Assembly: GCA_014728785.1 (NCBI GenBank)
Contig: WJKZ01000163.1
Span: 1 to 12,323, forward strand
DNA: 12,323 bases
Reading direction: 5' to 3'
From: Candidatus Omnitrophota bacterium
GTDB taxonomy: Bacteria > Omnitrophota > Gorgyraeia > Duberdicusellales > 4484-171
A program made the position numbers and the translations under genes. Below, piece by piece: positions 7,223-12,323 of the stretch (position 1 is its first letter; each line of letters starts with the position of its first letter). The notes below the pieces were generated by a model that saw only the letters and a program-made list of their open reading frames with translations, was not told the origin of the DNA and searched no databases.

Positions 7223-8476
7223 CTTGAGCATTTGAAAGAAGTAGATAAAGAAATTTACCAGAGCATTTCTAATGAGATAAAGAGGCAGCATGAGCATCTT
7301 GAGCTGATTGCCAGTGAAAATTTTGCACCTTTAGCCGTTATGGAGGCCCAGGGCTCGGCTTTAACAAACAAATATGCCGAAGGGTATCCGGGGGTGCGCT
7401 GGTACGGAGGCTGCGAATATGTCGATGAAGCAGAGGAGCTGGCCCGCCAAAGGGTTAAAAAATTATTTAATGCTGAGTACGCAAATGTCCAGCCACATTC
7501 CGGCACTCAGGCCAACATAGCGGTAATGATGGCGGTATTAAAGGAAAAAGACACTATCTTGGCTATGGATTTAGCCTGTGGGGGACATCTTTCTCACGGT
7601 CACCCCTTAAACTTTAGCGGAAAGTTCTACAATATTATTCCCTATAAAGTAAATAGAGAAACAGAGTGTCTTGATTACGCCGACATAGAAGAACTGGCCA
7701 GAAAACATAAACCGAATATGATTATAGCCGGCGGAAGCGCTTACCCCCGGACAATAGATTTTAAAGCTTTCCGAAATATTGCCGATAAGGTCGGAGCTTA
7801 TCTTCTGGTTGATATGGCTCATTTTGCAGGCTTGGTTGCTGCGGGGGTATTTCCCAATCCTTGCCAGTATGCGGATTTTGTTACCTCTACTACTCACAAG
7901 ACCTTAAGGGGTCCACGAGGGGGTTTTATTCTGGCTAAAAAGGAATTCGCTAAAAAAATAAACACCAATGTTTTTCCCGGTACCCAGGGCGGGCCGTTGA
8001 TGCACGTCATAGCCGCTAAGGCAGTCGCTTTTGGGTTAGCTTTAACCCCGGAGTTTAAAGAATACCAAAAGCAGGTATTAGCCAACGCCAAATTTTTTGC
8101 TCAGGAATTAGAGAAAAAAGATTATCGTATTATCAGCGGAGGTACAGACTCTCACCTTTTTTTAGTCGATTTAAGAAGGAAGGGCATAACCGGCAAGGAT
8201 GCCAGTGATATTTTAGGCCGGATTAATATAACGGTTAATAAAAACCTCATACCTTTTGATCCTCAGCCGGCAATGGTTACCAGCGGAATCCGGATAGGGA
8301 CTCCCGCCGTTACCACCCGGGGAATGAAAGAGAAAGAGATGAGCATGATAGCGGATTTTATGGACGAGGCCTTTAACTCAGAAAAAAGCGAAGAGAAAAT
8401 ACTTGAACTGAAAGGCAAAGTTCTGAAATTGGCGGATGAATTTCCGCTCTATAAAAATATGCGCGAAAACCCATGA
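7220..8476 (+). CDS. glyA: Serine hydroxymethyltransferase GlyA
   Basis: GlyA is the PLP enzyme that converts serine and tetrahydrofolate to glycine and 5,10-methylene-tetrahydrofolate in the cytosol. From the ATG at 7220 the protein is 418 residues, the usual size. It shows [10 protein letters not shown] near the N-terminus, [30 protein letters not shown], the [13 protein letters not shown] stretch, and the PLP-lysine motif [14 protein letters not shown] with Lys227, then [20 protein letters not shown] and the C-terminal [13 protein letters not shown]. All key motifs are intact. It follows the hairpin after rpiB and overlaps the next gene by four bases (ATGA), which implies translational coupling to the deaminase. 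Glycine feeds PurD and the one-carbon unit feeds purine and thymidylate synthesis, which explains the company it keeps. Confidence 0.97.
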   Translation: MLEHLKEVDKEIYQSISNEIKRQHEHLELIASENFAPLAVMEAQGSALTNKYAEGYPGVRWYGGCEYVDEAEELARQRVKKLFNAEYANVQPHSGTQANIAVMMAVLKEKDTILAMDLACGGHLSHGHPLNFSGKFYNIIPYKVNRETECLDYADIEELARKHKPNMIIAGGSAYPRTIDFKAFRNIADKVGAYLLVDMAHFAGLVAAGVFPNPCQYADFVTSTTHKTLRGPRGGFILAKKEFAKKINTNVFPGTQGGPLMHVIAAKAVAFGLALTPEFKEYQKQVLANAKFFAQELEKKDYRIISGGTDSHLFLVDLRRKGITGKDASDILGRINITVNKNLIPFDPQPAMVTSGIRIGTPAVTTRGMKEKEMSMIADFMDEAFNSEKSEEKILELKGKVLKLADEFPLYKNMRENP

Positions 8477-8958
8477 GTCTTTCCGAAAACAAACCTGTAC
8501 ATACCGGAGGCAGACCTTCCTGGGATATCTATTTCATGAAGGTTGCTTATTTAGTCTGTGAGAGAGCAACTTGCCTGAGAAGAAAAGTAGGAGCCGTTCT
8601 GGTTAAAGACAGGCAGATTTTGGCCACCGGTTATAATGGAGCTCCCATGGGTATCAGGCATTGTGAAGTAACAGGTTGTCTGAGGCTTGAGTTAGGGGTA
8701 CCTTCCGGAGAGCGGCATGAGATTTGCAGAGGTCTGCACGCCGAGCAAAATGTTTTATTGCAGGCAGCACGCCATGGAATTTCGGTAAGAGACAGTGTGT
8801 TATATATAACTAATGCACCTTGTATTATTTGTGCTAAAATGATTGTAAATGCGGGCATAAAGGAAGTAATTATAGCGGATTCTTATCCCGACAAAATGGC
8901 TTTGGATTTTTTAAAAGAGGCTAAAATAGGGGTAAGAAGAATCAAAAAAAAGATTTAG
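8473..8958 (+). CDS. comEB: dCMP/cytidine deaminase, ComEB type
   Basis: This is a zinc-dependent deaminase that converts dCMP to dUMP, the substrate of thymidylate synthase. The 161-residue protein begins with the [15 protein letters not shown] segment, then [26 protein letters not shown] (51-60), [15 protein letters not shown] (79-93) with zinc ligand His89 and catalytic Glu91, and PCIICAKM (116-123) with zinc ligands Cys117 and Cys120. The [20 protein letters not shown] stretch before the active site is typical of the ComEB/dCMP deaminase group rather than of plain cytidine deaminases. The ATG overlaps the glyA stop. nrdR follows after 16 bases, so the deaminase sits between a folate enzyme and a dNTP regulator, which supports the dCMP role. 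The symbol is by similarity to Bacillus; a competence role is not implied. Confidence 0.92.
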   Translation: MSLSENKPVHTGGRPSWDIYFMKVAYLVCERATCLRRKVGAVLVKDRQILATGYNGAPMGIRHCEVTGCLRLELGVPSGERHEICRGLHAEQNVLLQAARHGISVRDSVLYITNAPCIICAKMIVNAGIKEVIIADSYPDKMALDFLKEAKIGVRRIKKKI

Positions 8959-8974
8959 AAAAGGAGATTGTTAA

Positions 8975-9436
8975 ATGAAATGTCCTTTTTGCGGGAACAA
9001 TGAAGACAAGGTTATAGATTCAAGAGAAACTTTAGAAGGTACGGCTATAAGGAGGAGAAGAGAGTGTATTGACTGCGGAAAACGTTTTACTACTTATGAA
9101 TATGTCGAGAAAACCCCTTTAATGGTTATAAAAAAAGACGGGAGAAGGGAACCGTTCAACCATCAAAAAATATTAAGCGGCCTTTTAAAGGCGAGCGAGA
9201 AAAGGTCAATCAGCGTAGAGAAACTGGAGAATATAGCTAATGAAGTGGAAGTTGAACTGCAGAAAAAGTTCGAACAGGAGATAGAATCACATCATATAGG
9301 AGAAGTTGTAATGGAGAAATTATCGAACCTGGATGACGTGGCTTATGTGAGATTTGCCTCAGTTTACCGTCAGTTTAAGGATATAAACCAGTTTATGCGG
9401 GAGCTCAGAGAGGTGTTGAGCAAAAGGATAAAATAA
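8975..9436 (+). CDS. nrdR: Transcriptional repressor NrdR of ribonucleotide reductase genes
   Basis: NrdR binds NrdR boxes and represses ribonucleotide reductase operons in response to ATP/dATP. The 153-residue protein is of standard length. A zinc ribbon is formed by Cys3, Cys6, Cys31 and Cys34 (CPFC and CIDC), with the basic RRRREC stretch between them and TTYE after it. An ATP-cone follows from about residue 49 to 139, opening with [11 protein letters not shown] and containing [11 protein letters not shown] and [21 protein letters not shown] at 8961-8966 stands eight bases before the ATG. No ribonucleotide reductase gene and no convincing NrdR box lie in the window, so its target must be elsewhere. 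It is likely cotranscribed with the deaminase. Confidence 0.97.
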   Translation: MKCPFCGNNEDKVIDSRETLEGTAIRRRRECIDCGKRFTTYEYVEKTPLMVIKKDGRREPFNHQKILSGLLKASEKRSISVEKLENIANEVEVELQKKFEQEIESHHIGEVVMEKLSNLDDVAYVRFASVYRQFKDINQFMRELREVLSKRIK

Positions 9437-9463
9437 ATCAGGGCTTTTAAAGACGGGGTATTT

Positions 9464-9874
9464 ATGCAGGAAGTGGAACTTTCCAAGATTGTAATCGACG
9501 ACGAAAAAAAAGAACAGGTTATCGTACTTAAAGAAAAAGAAGGTACAAGGATTGTACCTATAGTTATAGGAATGAATGAGGTTGTGGCGATAAAATTGAA
9601 ATTGAGCGGCTTTTCTCCTCCCCGGCCTCTTACCCACGATTTATTCTGTTCTGTTTTAAAAGAACTCCGGGTAAACTTAAATAAAGTTATAATCGATAAT
9701 TTGCTGAACGGTACCTTCCATGCAAAATTATATCTTCAAGGGCAGGAGTCAGGAAGCCATATCGTAGACGCACGGCCTTCGGACAGCATTGCTCTGGCCG
9801 TGAGATTTAATACGCCTATTTTTATAGAAGAAGTTGTCTTTGAAAAGCTTTCATTGAACATAGAAGACCTTTAA
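9464..9874 (+). CDS. DUF151 / bifunctional nuclease family protein
   Basis: A 136-residue protein of the DUF151 (BFN) family, recognised from RPLTHDLFCSVLKEL (54-68) and the hallmark DARPSDSIALAVR (102-114), with the PIVIGMNEVVAIKLKLSG segment (32-49) before them. Plant members have been described as having DNase and RNase activity; the role of the bacterial members is not well established, and no metal site can be named with certainty here. The UVR domain found at the C-terminus of some relatives is absent. The ribosome site (ACGGGG near 9453-9458) is moderate. The gene stands between nrdR and the tRNA nucleotidyltransferase, with gaps of 27 and 38 bases, so it is probably part of the same operon. 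Confidence 0.9.
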   Translation: MQEVELSKIVIDDEKKEQVIVLKEKEGTRIVPIVIGMNEVVAIKLKLSGFSPPRPLTHDLFCSVLKELRVNLNKVIIDNLLNGTFHAKLYLQGQESGSHIVDARPSDSIALAVRFNTPIFIEEVVFEKLSLNIEDL

Positions 9875-9912
9875 TCTTTTGAAACTTCTCTTATAAGGAA
9901 TAGAATCTTTCC

Positions 9913-11415
9913 ATGAGCCTTTCCTTGTATTTAAAAAAAATACCTTATTTAGCTTCCATAAAAAGTTTAGCCGGAAGAAATGGCTGCAAAATCTGGCTGG
10001 TGGGAGGATTTCTGCGGGATGCGGAGCTTAAACTCAAGAAGGAACTGACTGACTTTGATTTTTGCATTGACGGAGATGTTTATGTTCTGGCTAAAAAATT
10101 CTCTCAGACTATAGGTGCAAAATTAATAGTTCTTGATGAGGATGAATTAGCCTACCGCGTTATTAAGAAGAAAAAGGGCGTAAATTATAAATATGATTTC
10201 AGCCGGATAAGAGGAAAAGATATATATCAGGATTTATCGTGCCGGGATTTCTCGGTAAATTCTCTGGCTTTGAGGCTGGATAGGCCCAGGGTAAAGCTTC
10301 TGGATTATTTCGGGGGAATAAAGGATTTGAAGAAGAAAAGGGTAAGATTAATCCAAGATAAAAATTTTAACTCTGACCCCTTACGGATACTGAGGGGTTT
10401 TTCTTTCATGGCAAAATACGGGTTCAAAGTAACCCGGCCTACCCTTGAGGCGATGCATTGTTACAGGAAGAAAATCAGAAATGTATCCACAGAGAGAGTC
10501 AACGAAGAATTATTTAAAATATTGTCCTCCGCCTCTTCCTATAAGACCATAAAGCTTATGGATAAATACAGGATAATAGATGAAGTCATTCCTTTTGCCG
10601 AAGATATGAGAGGTGTGGGACAGGGCAGATATCACCATTTGGATGTATGGAGCCACTCCATAGAGACACTTAAAAAATTAGAACTTTTTCTTAAAAGAAA
10701 AAAAACTTATGCTTTAAGACTTTCCTCTTATTTAAACGAAATGCTTGCTCGCAACAGACGCAGAGTCCAGATATTAAAATTAGCCTGCCTTCTTCATGAT
10801 TCCGGTAAACCTAAGGCTAAGAAGAAGATAGGTAATAAGACCATGTTTCATACTCATGAAAAAATCGGCGCCCGGCTTTCTCAGGAATTAGCTCAAAACT
10901 TAAGGCTTTCTTCCAGAGAAAACAGTGCTCTGGTTAAAATGGTATTCTGGCACCTGCGTCCCGGTTATCTGGCCGATCAGATCGCTCCTTCTTCCAGAGC
11001 CGTGTATAGATTTTTTCGTGATACCCAGGAAGAAGGAATCAGCGTTATACTTCTTTCTTTCTCCGACTGGAGGGCTACCCGCGGCCCTTTAACGGATTTT
11101 AAGAAACGAAAACGTCATGAAAGAATAATGCTTAAGCTCATAGATTTGTATTTCAAGGATTTAAACCGCAAGGAAGAAAAACCGCTATTAGACGGACATG
11201 AAATAATGAACAGGTTCGGGATTCCTTCCGGACCGCTTGTAGGGGAAGTTTTAAGCTGTTTAAAGGAAAAGCAGGCATTAGGAGAAATTAATAACAAAAA
11301 AGAGGCCTGCAAAGAGGCCGCCAGAATTATAAAAATCCGGCAGAAGGGAGAGAAGGATGTTGACAATAAAAGATATAAAGATAATCGTAGAAAAGGGCGA
11401 CATAACAGAGGTTGA
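9913..11415 (+). CDS. Class II tRNA nucleotidyltransferase / poly(A) polymerase family with HD domain
   Basis: A nucleotidyltransferase that most likely builds or repairs the tRNA 3' CCA end. The 500 residues hold the polymerase head: VGGFLRD (30-36), the metal pair Asp48/Asp50 in TDFDF, RDFSVNSLAL (111-120), SDPLRILRGFSF (154-165) with the Asp155/Arg158 pair at the base-reading positions, and STERVNEELFKIL (192-204). An HD domain follows, with HHLDVWSH near 241-248 and LLHDSGKP (293-300). The stretch between DFSRIRG and DLSCRDF is only about six residues, much shorter than the flexible loop of full CCA-adding enzymes, so CC-adding alone is possible; A-adding or poly(A) activity cannot be excluded. 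The last 20 residues are very basic and are read through the start of the next gene. The ribosome site AAGGAA (9895-9900) is 12 bases from the ATG. Confidence 0.9.
   Translation: MSLSLYLKKIPYLASIKSLAGRNGCKIWLVGGFLRDAELKLKKELTDFDFCIDGDVYVLAKKFSQTIGAKLIVLDEDELAYRVIKKKKGVNYKYDFSRIRGKDIYQDLSCRDFSVNSLALRLDRPRVKLLDYFGGIKDLKKKRVRLIQDKNFNSDPLRILRGFSFMAKYGFKVTRPTLEAMHCYRKKIRNVSTERVNEELFKILSSASSYKTIKLMDKYRIIDEVIPFAEDMRGVGQGRYHHLDVWSHSIETLKKLELFLKRKKTYALRLSSYLNEMLARNRRRVQILKLACLLHDSGKPKAKKKIGNKTMFHTHEKIGARLSQELAQNLRLSSRENSALVKMVFWHLRPGYLADQIAPSSRAVYRFFRDTQEEGISVILLSFSDWRATRGPLTDFKKRKRHERIMLKLIDLYFKDLNRKEEKPLLDGHEIMNRFGIPSGPLVGEVLSCLKEKQALGEINNKKEACKEAARIIKIRQKGEKDVDNKRYKDNRRKGRHNRG
11344..11359 (+). promoter_or_regulatory. 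Ribosome binding site of the macro-Nudix gene inside the upstream gene
   Basis: AAGGGAG at 11344-11350, followed by GAAGG, stands just ahead of ATG at 11357. It lies inside the coding end of the nucleotidyltransferase gene and supports a start that creates a 59-base overlap. The resulting N-terminus fits a macro domain, with GDIT at residues 14-17. Confidence 0.75.
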
Positions 11416-12292
11416 CGCAGAGGCTATAGTTAACGCAGCAAATAACGAATTTTTTATGGGAGGAGGGGTAGCGGGAACTATCAAAAAGAAGGGAGGTAAG
11501 ATAATAGAAGAGGAAGCTGTGAGTCGGGGGCCGGTTGCCCCGGGCGGTGCTGTTATTACCTCCGGCGGCAAGCTTAAGGCGCATTATGTTATTCATGCCG
11601 CTACCATGAAGATGGATTTCAAAACCGATGAAGATATAATACGCAGGGCTGCCCGGAATTCTCTGGATTGTGCTCAGAAAAGCAAAGTTTCTTCTATCGC
11701 GTTTCCCGCCCTGGGTTGCGGAGTGGGCAGATTCAGCTATTCGGCGTCTTCAAAAATAATGGCTCAGGAAGTTCTGCGTTATGCCGCTGAAGTTGAAAAA
11801 CCCACTTTAAAAAAAATAATTTTTGTACTTTATTCCCGGGAAAGCTTTGATATTTTTAAAAAGAACATAATAGATTATTTGAACCATTTAAAGGAAAAAA
11901 GTGCCGCAGGGCCTTTTGTCACGGTAGACGGTATAGTGGAATACAAAGACGGTATTGTGATGGTTAAGAGAAGTAATCCTCCTCTCGGATGGGCCTTGCC
12001 CGGAGGTTTTCTCGATTACGGGGAAAGCGTAGAGGAGGGGGTGGTTCGTGAAGTTAAAGAAGAGACCGGTCTGGATTTCGTGCATTTCGAAGAGTTCAGA
12101 GTCTATTCTAAAAAGGGAAGAGATCCCCGCTTTCACACTGTATCGGTAGTATTTAAAGGAAGAGGTGAGGGAAAGCTTGAACCAGGTTCAGATGCAGCCG
12201 GAGCTTCTGTTTTCAGCAGGCAAAAACTGCCCGAAAAAATAGCTTTTGACCATCGGCAGATTTTAAAAGATTACTTTGACCGTATTATATGA
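11357..12292 (+). CDS. Macro domain - Nudix hydrolase fusion protein
   Basis: A 311-residue protein with two ADP-ribose-related domains. Residues about 7-178 are a macro domain: EKGDIT (12-17), the ligand motif NAANN (26-30), GGGVAGTI (35-42), YVIHAAT (77-83) and FPALGCGVGRFS (116-127). The aspartate that follows GGV in MacroD-type hydrolases is Ala39, and the usual G-V-Y/F-G loop is changed, so it is closer to Af1521-like domains. Residues about 185-311 are a Nudix domain with a complete box, Gly217 to Leu239, including Glu223 and REVKEETGL (231-239), preceded by WALPGGFLDYGES. RDPRFHTVSVVF (255-266) is typical of ADP-ribose pyrophosphatase-like members. A plausible inference is that the macro domain binds or releases ADP-ribose, which the Nudix domain splits to AMP and ribose-5-phosphate. 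No signal peptide is seen. Confidence 0.92.
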   Translation: MLTIKDIKIIVEKGDITEVDAEAIVNAANNEFFMGGGVAGTIKKKGGKIIEEEAVSRGPVAPGGAVITSGGKLKAHYVIHAATMKMDFKTDEDIIRRAARNSLDCAQKSKVSSIAFPALGCGVGRFSYSASSKIMAQEVLRYAAEVEKPTLKKIIFVLYSRESFDIFKKNIIDYLNHLKEKSAAGPFVTVDGIVEYKDGIVMVKRSNPPLGWALPGGFLDYGESVEEGVVREVKEETGLDFVHFEEFRVYSKKGRDPRFHTVSVVFKGRGEGKLEPGSDAAGASVFSRQKLPEKIAFDHRQILKDYFDRII

Positions 12293-12323
12293 TTTGTATT
12301 TTTAAAACTCAATAGACTATGTC

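Noticed and set aside
8799..8810. Perfect 12-bp palindrome GTTATATATAAC upstream of nrdR, considered as an NrdR box.
   Set aside because: It lies inside the deaminase coding region, matches only the A/T core, and lacks the flanking C and G of the NrdR box consensus.
9895..9926. AAGGAA ribosome site of the nucleotidyltransferase gene pairing with TTCCTT just after its start.
   Set aside because: Six A/T-rich pairs over a 20-base loop are too weak to claim translational control.

Overview
The window is a dense, one-directional bacterial housekeeping segment: thirteen protein genes, all on the + strand, with short gaps (the longest are about 100 and 120 bases) and no tRNA, rRNA, CRISPR array, insertion sequence or phage gene that I can see. 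Moderate-to-low G+C, GTG as well as ATG starts, clear AGGAGG-type ribosome sites and the gene order suggest an uncultivated bacterium. The Sua5 - LMW phosphatase - rpiB - glyA - comEB - nrdR order and a long-type PurL are compatible with a Planctomycetes/Omnitrophota-like lineage. That placement is inference from gene order and was not tested.

Region 1 (1-5020) is a de novo purine block: the 3' two thirds of purL, then purQ, purM and purD. Region 2 (5021-7165) starts with a gap carrying a good sigma70-type promoter candidate, then a divergent purE, a fused Sua5 (tRNA t6A synthesis) plus low-molecular-weight phosphatase gene, and rpiB. A perfect 8-bp hairpin followed by a T-rich tail lies between rpiB and glyA and looks like an intrinsic terminator or attenuator. 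Region 3 (7220-9436) is glyA, a dCMP/cytidine deaminase (comEB type, overlapping glyA by ATGA) and nrdR. Region 4 (9464-12292) is a DUF151 'bifunctional nuclease', a class II tRNA nucleotidyltransferase with an HD domain, and, overlapping its end by 59 bases, a macro-domain/Nudix fusion.

The genes fit a nucleotide-supply theme. RpiB connects to ribose-5-phosphate and so to PRPP. GlyA provides glycine (the PurD substrate) and one-carbon units for purine and thymidylate synthesis. The dCMP deaminase feeds dUMP, and NrdR normally represses ribonucleotide reductase. Two genes touch tRNA maturation (Sua5 domain, 3'-end nucleotidyltransferase). The Nudix half of the last gene, if it is an ADP-ribose pyrophosphatase, would return AMP and ribose-5-phosphate to the same pool.

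The points most worth a second look are the macro-Nudix fusion and its overlap with the tRNA nucleotidyltransferase, the short flexible loop in that nucleotidyltransferase (possible CC-adding enzyme), the Sua5-phosphatase fusion with a CTGNSCR loop, the PurE that lacks its second conserved histidine with no purK nearby, and the hairpin before glyA. I see no clearly new defence or mobile system.
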